DNA of 64,000 bases from Sutcliffiella sp. FSL R7-0096 (GCF_038595065.1 NZ_CP152003.1:1592001-1656000), one strand, 5' to 3'; positions 1 to 7,017 are shown, counted from the stretch's first letter. Numbers and translations: made by a program. Notes: generated by a model not told the origin, from the sequence alone.

Positions 1-1
1 C

Positions 2-34
2 ACGGAATTCATTGATACTCAGTTCGTTGACTAG
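2..34 (+). CDS. possible C-terminal end of an upstream gene
   Basis: The frame starting at base 2 is open for ten codons and stops with TAG at 32-34, just before a terminator hairpin. This fits the tail of a gene whose body lies outside the window. Ten residues are too few to name a family, so this is inference from position only. Confidence 0.25.
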   Translation, partial: TEFIDTQFVD

Positions 35-45
35 CATTATAAAGG

Positions 46-79
46 AGTGTCGGGCTATAATGGTCTCGACGCTTTTTTT
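46..79 (+). terminator. intrinsic terminator
   Basis: A 9-bp stem (AGTGTCGGG with CTCGACGCT, two G-T pairs) and a 10-nt loop are followed by a run of seven T. It would end the transcript entering from the left edge, before the SCO1-like gene. Confidence 0.7.
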
Positions 80-99
80 ACGAGTTTGGAGGGATGAAT

Positions 100-684
100 T
101 TGAAGAAGCTTTGGCCATTGGTTGCAATTATATTTTTACTTCTTCTTGCCGGTTGTGCGAGCAATGAAGTGAACTTAGATGAAGAATTTTCAATGAAACT
201 GGAAGTTGGTGAATTGGAAGGTGTTAATCAGGATGGACAGTCTATTTCCATTTCAGAAAAAGACGGGGGATATTGGTTGGCCAATTTCATTTTTACAAAT
301 TGTGATACGGTCTGTCCTCCAATGACTGCCAATATGGCAAGGGTCCAGCGTGAAATGCAAGAATCCGGTTTGGTAGTACCGATTGTATCTTTTAGCATCG
401 ACCCTGAAAATGATACACCAGATGCATTGAAGGAATATGGTGATTTGTATAAAGCGGATTATTCGGACTGGAATTTTGTAACAGGATATGATCAAGAAAC
501 AATCGAGCGCTTTGCAAATGTATCTTTCATGGTTCCAGCTTCTAAAGAGGAAGGCTCAGATCAGTATATGCATAGTACGAGTATTTTTCTTGTAGACAAG
601 GAAGGGTTTGTACGGGAATCTTACAGTGGTTTGGATGTACCATTGGAAGAAATCATGGATGACTTAAAAAAAGTTATAGACTAA
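100..684 (+). CDS. ypmQ: SCO1/SenC-family lipoprotein, cytochrome oxidase copper assembly (YpmQ-like)
   Basis: A membrane-anchored thioredoxin-fold protein of the SCO family, which delivers copper to the CuA site of cytochrome c oxidase. The N-terminus is a lipoprotein signal ending in the lipobox LLAGC. The metal/redox motif is CDTVCPP, and a later histidine lies in the MHSTS segment, as in other SCO proteins. The length of about 194 aa is normal. An ATG at 94 directly touches the GGAGGG Shine-Dalgarno (88-93), leaving no spacer. The TTG at 100 is spaced 6 nt and yields a typical MKKLW signal start, so I prefer it. A shared hairpin separates it from the convergent HD gene. Confidence 0.9.
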   Translation: MKKLWPLVAIIFLLLLAGCASNEVNLDEEFSMKLEVGELEGVNQDGQSISISEKDGGYWLANFIFTNCDTVCPPMTANMARVQREMQESGLVVPIVSFSIDPENDTPDALKEYGDLYKADYSDWNFVTGYDQETIERFANVSFMVPASKEEGSDQYMHSTSIFLVDKEGFVRESYSGLDVPLEEIMDDLKKVID

Positions 685-722
685 AGTAATAGCAAGTAAG
701 GGTTTTCAATAGGGTGTAAAGG

Positions 723-754
723 AAGAGGTGGCAGCAATCGGCTACCTCTTTGTT
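723..754. terminator. terminator between convergent genes
   Basis: AAGAGGTGGC pairs with GCTACCTCTT (one mismatch) across a short loop, followed by TTGTTGTT. It lies between the SCO1-like gene and the minus-strand HD gene and could serve both. Confidence 0.55.
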
Positions 755-755
755 G

Positions 756-1307
756 TTAGATGGATTGTTCGTGCGAGTGGGAAGATAGTTGTTGTTTTGG
801 TAGATAGTGATCGACGAGTTGGTCCAGGTAGTTAATTTTTTCAAGCGCTGTGGCTTTATCTACTTGTTTGTAGTGGTGGTTGCCTCCCGTTTCCTCGTCC
901 ATTTCATCTGCAAGTTTCACGACCTTTTGCAAGGGGCTCCTCTTTACGTCGATCTCAGGGAGGTAGGAATCGGTGTGCAGAAGAATGGCAACAGAGATCT
1001 GTTTGGCTTTTTGTGGGTTTTCTCCTAAACGAATCAATAGCTTGTGTGCACGCTCCGCACCTTTTATCGCGTGAATGTCATTTTCTCTGTATAGCTCATA
1101 ATCCCATTTTCCTTGCCTGTACCATTCATAATGTCCAATGTCATGAAGTAGAGCAGCTTTTGTAGCCAAGTCGACACTTACATTATATTTAAATGCCAGA
1201 TGGAAGGCATGGTTGGCCACTTCAAGGGCATGAGCAATCCCGGATCGTTTTAAATACTTTTGTGTAATTGGGTGTGTAAAAATATCTGTTAATGTCACTT
1301 CTCTCAT
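756..1307 (-). CDS. HD-domain metal-dependent phosphohydrolase
   Basis: The 183-residue protein has the HD superfamily signature: early histidines near residues 26 and 33, the HD doublet at 55-56 in LLHDIGHYEW, and a later conserved Asp in KLADEMDEE. HD enzymes hydrolyse phosphoesters, often nucleotides; the substrate here cannot be read from sequence. The ATG at 1307 follows AGGAGGGAG by 6 nt, so the upstream in-frame extension is rejected. It resembles small YpgQ-like enzymes only in domain type. It is a single gene convergent with the SCO1-like gene. Confidence 0.8.
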   Translation of the reverse strand: MREVTLTDIFTHPITQKYLKRSGIAHALEVANHAFHLAFKYNVSVDLATKAALLHDIGHYEWYRQGKWDYELYRENDIHAIKGAERAHKLLIRLGENPQKAKQISVAILLHTDSYLPEIDVKRSPLQKVVKLADEMDEETGGNHHYKQVDKATALEKINYLDQLVDHYLPKQQLSSHSHEQSI

Positions 1308-1385
1308 GAAAGTCTCCCTCCTGTAAAAATGTGTTTCTTTATAGAATATCATAATTATTAGCAAATGTGCAAGAAATATAAGTAA

Positions 1386-1610
1386 TTAGATGACTTCGTC
1401 CACATATTTTTTCTTCATTGGACGAAAGGAAAGCATATTTTGTAGAAGAAAGGTCCTTTTCATTTGACGAAGGTAACAAAAAGCGACGATGGACTGTTCC
1501 TTGATCTCTAAGACCATGATGTTCCTTTGCGTGATAGCTCCGTTCTTAGCCATATAAATCATTTCAATGGGGGTTCTGGAAACTTTGTACTGCTCAAGCA
1601 ATCGATGCAT
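1386..1610 (-). CDS. small WYL-like domain protein under a LexA-type promoter
   Basis: A 74-aa protein consisting of little more than a WYL/SH3-like barrel: IEMIYMAKNGAITQR, then VLEIKEQSIVAFCYLR and a final KRTFLLQNMLSF strand. Similar stand-alone domains are known in Bacillus, some in SOS-linked contexts; the function is unknown. The ATG at 1610 is preceded by AAAGGAG with an 8-nt spacer, so the longer frame running through the promoter is rejected. Its promoter carries a near-consensus LexA box, so I infer DNA-damage induction. Confidence 0.7.
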   Translation of the reverse strand: MHRLLEQYKVSRTPIEMIYMAKNGAITQRNIMVLEIKEQSIVAFCYLRQMKRTFLLQNMLSFRPMKKKYVDEVI

Positions 1611-1631
1611 ATTATCATCTCCTTTACTCTT

Positions 1632-1661
1632 ATTATATACGAACGTACGTTTTGTATACAA
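1632..1661 (-). promoter_or_regulatory. SigA-type promoter with internal LexA (SOS) box
   Basis: Reading the minus strand: TTGTAT (-35, 1656-1661), an 18-nt spacer, TATAAT (-10, 1632-1637). The spacer contains CGAACGTACGTTTT (1640-1653 on the plus strand), which fits the Bacillus LexA consensus CGAAC-N4-GTTC in all but the last base. This is a classical place for LexA repression. Confidence 0.65.
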
Positions 1662-1670
1662 GAAAAAACA

Positions 1671-1684
1671 CGAACGTATATTCT
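1671..1684 (+). promoter_or_regulatory. second, weaker LexA-like box
   Basis: CGAACGTATATTCT lies 18 bp from the first box. It keeps CGAAC but has ATTC instead of GTTC. It sits upstream of a possible plus-strand promoter (TTGTTT, 16 nt, TATACT) for the membrane protein gene at 1745. Confidence 0.35.
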
Positions 1685-1744
1685 GGTTGTTTTCTGTCGT
1701 GTAAGGAATATACTAGAAATATAAAAAGGGGCAGGTGGTATATT

Positions 1745-2056
1745 GTGAAAGCATCTACAACATTAAAATGGGTGACTGGAGGAATGGAGGCATTTTTGGC
1801 AATCCCGTTTCTTGGGGGCTTAACGGTTATGGGATTCGGGTATTCCCCGTTAACGCTTATGCTAATTCTACATATCATCACATTGGTGTTTAGTGTAAAA
1901 GAAGGTCAAAAATTTCATGGTAGTATTTGGGGGATTGTCGCATCCTGTTTAGGCTGGGTCTTTTTGCTTGGTTGGTTCCTCCACACCATAACGGCTATAA
2001 TCCTGATGATTGATGCTTTTGCTTCAGGCAGAATTGAAAAAAGAAGGCAGGTATAA
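1745..2056 (+). CDS. small three-helix membrane protein of unknown function
   Basis: A 103-aa protein with three hydrophobic helices (about residues 14-36, 38-55 and 63-90) and a basic tail RIEKRRQV. I do not recognise a family. The GTG at 1745 follows AGGTGG at 5 nt and is taken as the start; the track to the left has no initiation signal. The gene is divergent from the WYL-like gene and shares its promoter region, so it might share SOS control through the second LexA-like box. Confidence 0.6.
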   Translation: MKASTTLKWVTGGMEAFLAIPFLGGLTVMGFGYSPLTLMLILHIITLVFSVKEGQKFHGSIWGIVASCLGWVFLLGWFLHTITAIILMIDAFASGRIEKRRQV

Positions 2057-2086
2057 CCGTTCCCTATTGGGCGGTTATTTCTTTTT
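2055..2086 (+). terminator. intrinsic terminator
   Basis: AACCG-tt-CCC pairs with GGGCGGTT around TATT, followed by ATTTCTTTTT. It overlaps the stop codon of the membrane protein gene. Confidence 0.65.
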
Positions 2087-2095
2087 AAAATCTTC

Positions 2096-2124
2096 TTTAC
2101 AAACAAGAATGAACTATCTATAAT
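2096..2124 (+). promoter_or_regulatory. promoter of the tRNA gene
   Basis: TTTACA (2096-2101), a 17-bp spacer and a perfect TATAAT (2119-2124) lie about 20 bp before the tRNA 5' end. Confidence 0.75.
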
Positions 2125-2145
2125 AATATATACAGTCGCATACAC

Positions 2146-2217
2146 GATCTGATAGTTCAGTGGGAGAACACTACCTTGACAGGGTAGGGGTCGGGGGTTC
2201 GAATCCCTCTCAGATCA
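2146..2217 (+). tRNA. tRNA-Val (anticodon GAC)
   Basis: A full cloverleaf can be drawn. Acceptor GATCTGA pairs with TCAGATC, D-stem GTTC with GAAC, and the anticodon stem CTACC/GGTAG carries the loop TTGACAG with GAC at its centre. The T-arm has GGGGG, TTCGAAT and CCCTC. The discriminator is A and no CCA is encoded. It is a single-gene unit with its own promoter and terminator, outside any rRNA operon. Confidence 0.93.
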
Positions 2218-2223
2218 TCTTAT

Positions 2224-2268
2224 AAAAAGCTGCAATCCTCCAATAATAAAAGGGATTTCAGCTTTTTG
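2224..2268 (+). terminator. terminator after tRNA-Val
   Basis: AAAAAGCTG-c-AATCC pairs with GGATT-t-CAGCTTTTT around an A/T-rich loop. It starts 7 nt after the tRNA. Confidence 0.75.
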
Positions 2269-2270
2269 TT

Positions 2271-2570
2271 CGTTCTATACCATTGCCTACCTGCAACCTA
2301 ACTATTAACAATTTAATTGGGATAAAATAATTATCCTTGCATCTAGCCACCTTGAAAAAATATAAGTGTCCGTTTTTTTAAGAAAAAAGGTATTGAAGTG
2401 GTTGGATTTAGGGTTTTGGGAAACAGCTGTAAGTACCCAAATTTAGATATGGTATGAATTTTTAACCACAGTCTTGAGTAATTAAGGAACTGTGGTTTTT
2501 TATAGGGAAATAAAGGATAAAAGTAACGCATTATCGAAATAAGGAATAGGAGAGAAAAGGAGGATGCAGT
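2271..2570. other. 300-bp gap without a recognisable gene, holding an orphan terminator
   Basis: The only clear structure is the hairpin at 2464-2501: AACCACAG pairs with CTGTGGTT, then six T. It faces the plus strand, but no plus-strand gene precedes it after the tRNA terminator. A short untranslated RNA starting in the A/T-rich stretch near 2300-2400 is possible, but I see no convincing promoter or open frame. Confidence 0.4.
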
Positions 2571-2894
2571 ATGGATGTAAAAAGTACATTTCAGGAGCTA
2601 CAAATGAAAATGAATGAAGAGCCTGAAGGGATTAAGGATTTAAATGCAATTTTTCAATTTAATTTAAGCGAAGGAAAAGTATATCAATTTTCATTTCATG
2701 AAGGGGTGGTGGAGATGTCTGCTGAGGAAGCGCATTCACCAGATTGTATACTACAGTTATCCGACGAAAATGTTTTGAAAATGATGAAAGGTGACTTCAA
2801 TACGACGATGGCCTATATGACCGGTAAGTTGAAGGTGAAAGGTGACCTTGGATTGGCATTGAAGCTTCAATCAGCATTGGAAAGGTATAAATAG
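2571..2894 (+). CDS. SCP2 sterol-binding-domain protein
   Basis: The 107-residue protein is one SCP2 domain, a small alpha/beta fold with a hydrophobic lipid-binding tunnel. Typical features are the IFQFNLSEGKVYQFSF strands, the PDCILQLSDENVLKMMKG segment and the C-terminal GKLKVKGDLGLALKLQ motif. Bacterial stand-alone SCP2 proteins are thought to bind acyl-CoA or other lipids; the ligand here is unknown. The start has AAAAGGAGG with a 7-nt spacer. It is followed directly by a strong terminator, so it is probably monocistronic. Confidence 0.85.
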   Translation: MDVKSTFQELQMKMNEEPEGIKDLNAIFQFNLSEGKVYQFSFHEGVVEMSAEEAHSPDCILQLSDENVLKMMKGDFNTTMAYMTGKLKVKGDLGLALKLQSALERYK

Positions 2895-2908
2895 CTCGAA
2901 AAATGAAA

Positions 2909-2940
2909 GACAGGCGGCTTCCTCGCCTGTCTATTTTTTT
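2909..2940 (+). terminator. intrinsic terminator
   Basis: GACAGGCG pairs with CGCCTGTC around a 7-nt loop, then TATTTTTTT. Confidence 0.8.
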
Positions 2941-3017
2941 GGTTTTAATGATACCGTACAGGCAATTTCTAGTGATTTGAATATACTTTTAATAGATTAA
3001 TAGAGGAGGTGAAAATA

Positions 3018-3194
3018 TTGGGAGTAGTATTTGTTGAATGCAAAAAATGCTGTAAGAAGAAATGTAAATGTCCTCACCACTGCAGACCTTTTCCTCCAGC
3101 AAACAACGCTGTGAGGGGAGCAATGGAAAGCCGCCGCCATCATGGTTGTGGATGTAGGGTCGGTGCTTCTCGTTTTTACAAATATGCCGACTAG
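3018..3194 (+). CDS. cysteine-rich miniprotein, possible spore-coat or metal-binding protein
   Basis: A 58-aa protein with seven cysteines. The first five are packed in CKKCCKKKCKCPHHC and two more lie in HHGCGCR; it is also rich in Lys, His and Arg. A GTG at 3009 overlaps the GGAGG signal, so the TTG at 3018 with an 8-nt spacer is the better start. No named family is recognised. The composition suggests disulphide cross-linking, as in spore coats, or metal binding. It is monocistronic between two terminators. Confidence 0.6.
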   Translation: MGVVFVECKKCCKKKCKCPHHCRPFPPANNAVRGAMESRRHHGCGCRVGASRFYKYAD

Positions 3195-3201
3195 TAGAAA
3201 T

Positions 3202-3240
3202 AAAAAATAGATGAGCGAAAATCGCTTGTCTATTTTTTAT
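3202..3240 (+). terminator. intrinsic terminator
   Basis: AAAAATAGAtgAGCGA pairs with TCGCTtgTCTATTTTT around AAA and ends in a T-run. Confidence 0.75.
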
Positions 3241-3360
3241 TATGCTAGAAAAGTACAAGCAACATCTATCATTTTTCGTACTATCTGCTATGAATAGCTA
3301 AATTACTTTTGAACCAAACTAATAGTAATTTTTTATTTCGAAAGGCAGGTCCGCCATCAA

Positions 3361-4365
3361 ATGGAGAATTCTCATGATAATATCCGCCTCACATCAGCAG
3401 AAATCGGCCACCTATGGAGTAGTTACTTGTTTGAAACGTCTGTTCACCATATGTTCCGATATTTTTTGATACATGTGGATGATCAGGATATTGCAAAATA
3501 TATTGAACATTGCCTTGGTGTCTCCAAACGACATGTTCATCATTATATGGATATTTTCAAAAGAGAAGATTTTCCAATCCCAAGGGGGATTACTTCGGAA
3601 GATATCAATACGAAAGCGCCGCGATTATTTTCCGATGTATTCTATCTCCATTATATAGACGGGATGGCCAAGTTTGCACTTAATGGCTTTGCGCTTGCGG
3701 TTACAGAGGTATCACGCAAAGATATTAGAAAATTATTTCATCTTCATATTGATGCACTTCAACAAGTAACAGAAATGGGAAAGAGGTTATTGCTAGAGAA
3801 AGGAATCTACTCAAGACCTCCTTATATCTCCACGCCAGCAAGTATTGAGTTTGTGAAAAACGGTCATTTTTTTGCAGGTTTTACGAATGAAAAACGACCA
3901 TTGACAGTTTTGGAGATGAACCAGCTTTTTCAGAATGTGCGCTCTAATGCTTTGGGTAAGGCCTTGTTGAAAGGCTTTATGCAGGTGACGCATAATAAAA
4001 AGTTGTGTGCGTACTTTGAGAGAGGAAAACTATTGTCCAACAAATATGTGACGATGTTTTCTACCATCCTCTTGAAGGAAGATTGCAATGTTCCTTCCAC
4101 GTATGGTAGTGAAGTAATGGATGCAACCATTTCCCCTTTTTCGGACCGTTTTATGTTGAATCATGTGACGCACTTGATTACTTACGGAACGGCAAACTAC
4201 GGTTTATCTTTGTCTTTGAGTCCTAGGAAAGATCTTGCTTTGATGTATGTGAGGTTAATGGGGGAAGTGATGACGTATGCAGGTGATGGTGCAAAGCTAT
4301 TGGTAAAGCATGGATGGTTGGAGCAGCCTCCGACAAAGGTAGACCACAAGCTTTGTGAGGAATGA
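3361..4365 (+). CDS. DUF3231 protein, duplicated four-helix (ferritin-like) fold
   Basis: A 334-aa helical protein made of two related halves (about 10-165 and 180-325). Each begins with a similar LTSAEIGHLW or LTVLEMNQLF motif and holds His/Glu-rich helices such as YIEHCLGVSKRHVHHYMDIF. This is the layout of DUF3231 proteins, common in spore-forming Bacillales and of unknown biochemical role. No complete di-iron site is obvious. The ribosome binding site AAAGGCAGG is weak and about 10 nt away, but no better start exists. It ends in a hairpin shared with the convergent CHY gene. Confidence 0.8.
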   Translation: MENSHDNIRLTSAEIGHLWSSYLFETSVHHMFRYFLIHVDDQDIAKYIEHCLGVSKRHVHHYMDIFKREDFPIPRGITSEDINTKAPRLFSDVFYLHYIDGMAKFALNGFALAVTEVSRKDIRKLFHLHIDALQQVTEMGKRLLLEKGIYSRPPYISTPASIEFVKNGHFFAGFTNEKRPLTVLEMNQLFQNVRSNALGKALLKGFMQVTHNKKLCAYFERGKLLSNKYVTMFSTILLKEDCNVPSTYGSEVMDATISPFSDRFMLNHVTHLITYGTANYGLSLSLSPRKDLALMYVRLMGEVMTYAGDGAKLLVKHGWLEQPPTKVDHKLCEE

Positions 4366-4405
4366 AAAAATAGAGGTTCCGCAGACGGGGAAACCTCTAT
4401 TTTTC
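4366..4405. terminator. bidirectional terminator
   Basis: AAAAATAGAGGTTcC and its partner GgAAACCTCTATTTTT form a long stem with A-runs and T-runs at both ends. It serves the DUF3231 gene and overlaps the stop of the convergent zinc-finger gene. Confidence 0.8.
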
Positions 4406-4717
4406 AAAATATAGATGATAATGTAGTTGGCAACCTGGATTGAAGCTGGATTGGCACGCTGGACAAATGGAATGGCTGTTCAAATACTCGTGAATCGTCA
4501 TTTCGGTTTTACAGTTCCCACAGAGAATAGCTTTAGTGTGAAACCCGTCTTTTGGCCATACGCTGATAGAGTGATTTGCGTGTTCTTTGTGACATTGAAA
4601 ACAAGGGTAATACTCCCCACAACAATGAAACTTGATGGCGATGATATCATTTTCAGAATGATAGTGGGTGCAACGGGTGAAACTGTCCACTATGGAGCCG
4701 AGTACTTTAACAGTCAT
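4397..4717 (-). CDS. CHY-type zinc finger protein
   Basis: A 106-residue protein formed almost entirely by a CHY zinc finger: TRCTHYHSENDIIAIKFHCC, then YYPCFQCHKEHANH, LCGNCKTEM and CPACQSSFNPGC. The Cys and His ligands for several zinc ions are all present. The ATG at 4717 is spaced 9 nt from AAGGAG (4727-4732); the ATG at 4726 touches the signal and is rejected. Bacterial stand-alone CHY proteins have no firmly known role. It shares orientation with the GNAT-like gene upstream. Confidence 0.85.
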   Translation of the reverse strand: MTVKVLGSIVDSFTRCTHYHSENDIIAIKFHCCGEYYPCFQCHKEHANHSISVWPKDGFHTKAILCGNCKTEMTIHEYLNSHSICPACQSSFNPGCQLHYHLYFEK

Positions 4718-4749
4718 GGTATTCATCTCCTTATCAAATGATTTTATTT

Positions 4750-5271
4750 TTAATTAGGTTGCCAAACAATTTCACCAGACCTATTTTCTTCATCTATTTC
4801 TACTTGGAAATCATGTTTTTCATAGAAATGAACTAGGCGATCTACATGATCCCAATCGCGCTTAGCGATGTCCCCGGTAATACAATGGATATTTTGATTT
4901 TTGGCCACATCCTTAAGGTAATTCATGCAGATAGAGCCGTATCCTTTGTTTTCTGGACCCTTTATATCCCCAATGAAAATGGTGTCGTCCTTTTTGTAAG
5001 TTGCCTGGATGGAGAAATCCCACTGGCCACGATACGCCGACTCGCAATCGTTAAGCATGATCTTGCAGGAGTTATTGTCGTAATTTGTGTAAACGACCAC
5101 CCAGTTATCGTCTTTCGTTTGATCAATGCCGATCACTTGCCATTTTTTAGCGATTTCTTTCATGTTTTCTTTCATGCGGAACATTTGGAATTCCAAATCG
5201 TCTAGTTCCTGTTTGATTTCTTCTTTATCTCTTGTCTCTTCTTCGGCCATAAATAAGCTTGTGAAAGACAT
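4750..5271 (-). CDS. GNAT-like acetyltransferase with N-terminal coiled coil
   Basis: A 173-aa protein. Residues about 8-45 form a charged coiled coil (EETRDKEEIKQELDDLEFQM). The rest resembles a GNAT fold, with the acetyl-CoA loop around GPENKGYGSICMNYLK and a C-terminal RLVHFYEKHDFQVE segment typical of the last GNAT helix. Substrate is unknown. The start follows GGGGGAA. A promoter at 5426-5454 leaves a leader of about 150 nt containing hairpins with T-runs, so attenuation is conceivable. Confidence 0.6.
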   Translation of the reverse strand: MSFTSLFMAEEETRDKEEIKQELDDLEFQMFRMKENMKEIAKKWQVIGIDQTKDDNWVVVYTNYDNNSCKIMLNDCESAYRGQWDFSIQATYKKDDTIFIGDIKGPENKGYGSICMNYLKDVAKNQNIHCITGDIAKRDWDHVDRLVHFYEKHDFQVEIDEENRSGEIVWQPN

Positions 5272-5425
5272 CCAATTCCCCCTTTTATTTATAGGTTTTA
5301 TTTGATTTCCGCAAATGCCTTCGCTCTCCAGTTAAAAAAGACGCAATCTCATTTTCGAAAATGCGAATCTATAAAAAATCTTCAAAGATGGTTATTTTCC
5401 GAGCAAAATTGACAATCAGCATATT

Positions 5426-5454
5426 ATTATACAGGTGCTTTACAAAAGTTTCAA
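5426..5454 (-). promoter_or_regulatory. SigA-type promoter of the GNAT-like gene
   Basis: On the minus strand, TTGAAA (5449-5454), a 17-nt spacer and TATAAT (5426-5431). It starts just after the terminator of the predicted RNA gene. Downstream leader hairpins near 5335-5395 are followed by TCTTTTTT and could act as attenuators. Confidence 0.65.
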
Positions 5455-5461
5455 TTTACAG

Positions 5462-5861
5462 AATGAAAAGATAAAAGCAAGTCATCACAAAGGACAACTT
5501 GCTTCTATCTTTTTATTCGAATAAAGGCGCTAATAAATGATGTATAGCGCAATTAGTAACTTGCTTCATCACAAGCATTATAAGATGTCCAGCTACATGG
5601 ACATGATTTATAAATGACATAAAAGTATTATATTCGTTTGCCGCGGTATAATTCCATGGTAGTTTCCCTTACTTAAACAACGTAAGCCCTACCTCTCATA
5701 CGTCCTTACGGCTCCTAGGCCGTGCCAGATCGATTAAGCCTCTGTGAAAAAACTATATGGAACGCCAGTGCATCCTTGTGACACGTTGGTATTGCTTAAG
5801 AATGTCATAACGTTCTTCCTTTCTATATCAAGTTACTAATATGAGTGGGCTTGCACCCAAT
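5462..5861 (-). ncRNA. predicted large structured RNA (about 400 nt), family unknown
   Basis: A promoter at 5867-5894 and a minus-strand terminator at 5466-5513 bound 400 nt with no long frame. The strand between them is rich in pairing. A perfect 12-bp long-range helix joins 5829-5840 to 5552-5563. Hairpins lie at 5847-5858, 5708-5723, 5658-5693 (nested), 5585-5604, 5563-5576 and 5527-5550. I compared it by memory with RNase P, tmRNA, SRP RNA, 6S RNA and the ydaO riboswitch; none of their conserved motifs is present. It could be a known class I fail to recognise. A 24-codon frame with a good ribosome binding site lies inside it (5734-5808). Confidence 0.55.
5734..5808 (-). CDS. 24-codon small frame inside the predicted RNA
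   Basis: AAGGAAG precedes an ATG (5806-5808) by 6 nt. The frame reads MTFLSNTNVSQG, then CTGVPYSFFTEA, and stops with TAA. A single central Cys with an aromatic tail is reminiscent in a loose way of small signalling peptides, but there is no partner gene nearby. It may be a coincidence within a structured RNA. Confidence 0.25.
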   Translation of the reverse strand: MTFLSNTNVSQGCTGVPYSFFTEA

Positions 5862-5866
5862 CTCTT

Positions 5867-5894
5867 ATTATACATCATAGGAATTGAAAGTCAA
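5867..5894 (-). promoter_or_regulatory. promoter of the predicted structured RNA
   Basis: On the minus strand, TTGACT (5889-5894), a 16-nt spacer and a perfect TATAAT (5867-5872). No minus-strand gene of normal size follows before the terminator at 5466-5513. Confidence 0.7.
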
Positions 5895-5932
5895 CTGTAT
5901 AAAATAAAACTCGATTTTTGTAGGAATTTTTT

Positions 5933-5963
5933 TTGACAGAAAACTTCAGAAATTTGTTAAAAT
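5933..5963 (+). promoter_or_regulatory. candidate promoter of the CheR-like gene
   Basis: A perfect TTGACA (5933-5938) is followed after 19 bp by TAAAAT (5958-5963). The spacing is long but tolerable. It is divergent from the RNA promoter. Confidence 0.5.
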
Positions 5964-6010
5964 AGAAAAAAGACAGAGAACAAGATGAACAATTTATAGG
6001 GAGACTATAT

Positions 6011-6997
6011 ATGTTAAGTCAAAACTTAAAAGAGTTAAATCAATCTTCAATTAGTGTAGAAGAGTTCCTGAGAAACAATGAATTGACTGATTTTATCCAG
6101 AACACTATATTCGCAGGCATTTTGAAAAAGAAATTAGAACTATGTGAAAGCGAAATGCGGCTTTGGATTGCAGGCTGTTCAACAGGACAAGAAGTTTATT
6201 CCCTGGCCATTCTTTTGAAAGAGCATATTGCATCCTTGAATATGGAACAGGAAATGGATTTCAAGATCTATGCCACTGATTTGGATTATGATTCAGTAAA
6301 GATTGCTGGTGCGGGAGTGTATCCTGACTACGCGTTTAAAAGTGTATTACCCAACATATTGAATAGGTATTTTGATAAGAAACAGGAATTCTATGTGGTG
6401 AAAAAAGAAATAAGAAAGCATATCATTTTTGCACCACACAACATTGCAAAAGATCCAGGGTTCCATCACCTTGATTTTATCAGTTGCAGGAATGTACTGA
6501 ATTATTTTCAGCCGACACAGCAGCAAAAAATTATTTCATCCTTCCATCACTCTTTGAATGAGGATGGTTATTTGTTTCTTGGACAGTTTGAAACAGTAGG
6601 TGAGTTCAAAGAACTTTTTCACTCAGAAAATAAAAGATGGAAAATATATAAGAAACAAATAATCGCTGAACGAAATCGCAGCCAGGATGCAGGCCTCCAT
6701 GCTATACAAGACAGAAGTGCAGAGGATATGGAAAAACAAGATCTGAAAGATAAGTTAATGGAAGCTAACGAACGTATTTACAACCTCCAAACCAAGTTAG
6801 AGCGGATACACATGGATTACGAAGGGAAATACGAATTACTTAAAATCGATTCCTACCATCCTATTCTCTTTATAAAAGGACTATTGCAGATTATCAAAAA
6901 GCAGGAGTTATATAAAGAAGAATATGCCGGTGCCATGCTTGTAGAATTGAGAAAACTCGAACACACCATTGATAATTTTATGGTAGATGGGCATTAG
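6011..6997 (+). CDS. CheR-like methyltransferase with C-terminal coiled coil and degenerate DHp-like helices
   Basis: Residues about 30-215 match the SAM-dependent catalytic domain of CheR: WIAGCSTGQEVYSLAI (SAM loop, near 52-67), YATDLDYDSVKIA and the ISCRNVLNYF motif. The usual CheR N-terminal helical domain is very short. Residues 235-275 form a coiled coil. The last 50 residues (SYHPILFIKGLLQIIKK, then LVELRKLEHTIDNFM) resemble the dimerisation and phosphoacceptor helices of PAS-type histidine kinases, with an HP doublet but no ATPase domain. CheR enzymes methylate receptor glutamates, but no receptor is nearby. The two convergent genes across the repeat also look like signalling proteins, so I infer a sensory role rather than classical chemotaxis. 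Confidence 0.75.
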   Translation: MLSQNLKELNQSSISVEEFLRNNELTDFIQNTIFAGILKKKLELCESEMRLWIAGCSTGQEVYSLAILLKEHIASLNMEQEMDFKIYATDLDYDSVKIAGAGVYPDYAFKSVLPNILNRYFDKKQEFYVVKKEIRKHIIFAPHNIAKDPGFHHLDFISCRNVLNYFQPTQQQKIISSFHHSLNEDGYLFLGQFETVGEFKELFHSENKRWKIYKKQIIAERNRSQDAGLHAIQDRSAEDMEKQDLKDKLMEANERIYNLQTKLERIHMDYEGKYELLKIDSYHPILFIKGLLQIIKKQELYKEEYAGAMLVELRKLEHTIDNFMVDGH

Positions 6998-7017
6998 AAG
7001 TATAAGATTGAAAAAAA

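Noticed and set aside
2319-2336. GGATAAAATAATTATCC as a Fur box.
   Set aside because: The halves are spaced 5 nt apart rather than 3, and no iron gene follows; it is probably an A/T-rich chance palindrome.
5462-5861. tmRNA, RNase P RNA, SRP RNA, 6S RNA or a ydaO riboswitch.
   Set aside because: The conserved ends and core motifs I know for these are absent, and no riboswitch-controlled gene follows on that strand before the terminator.
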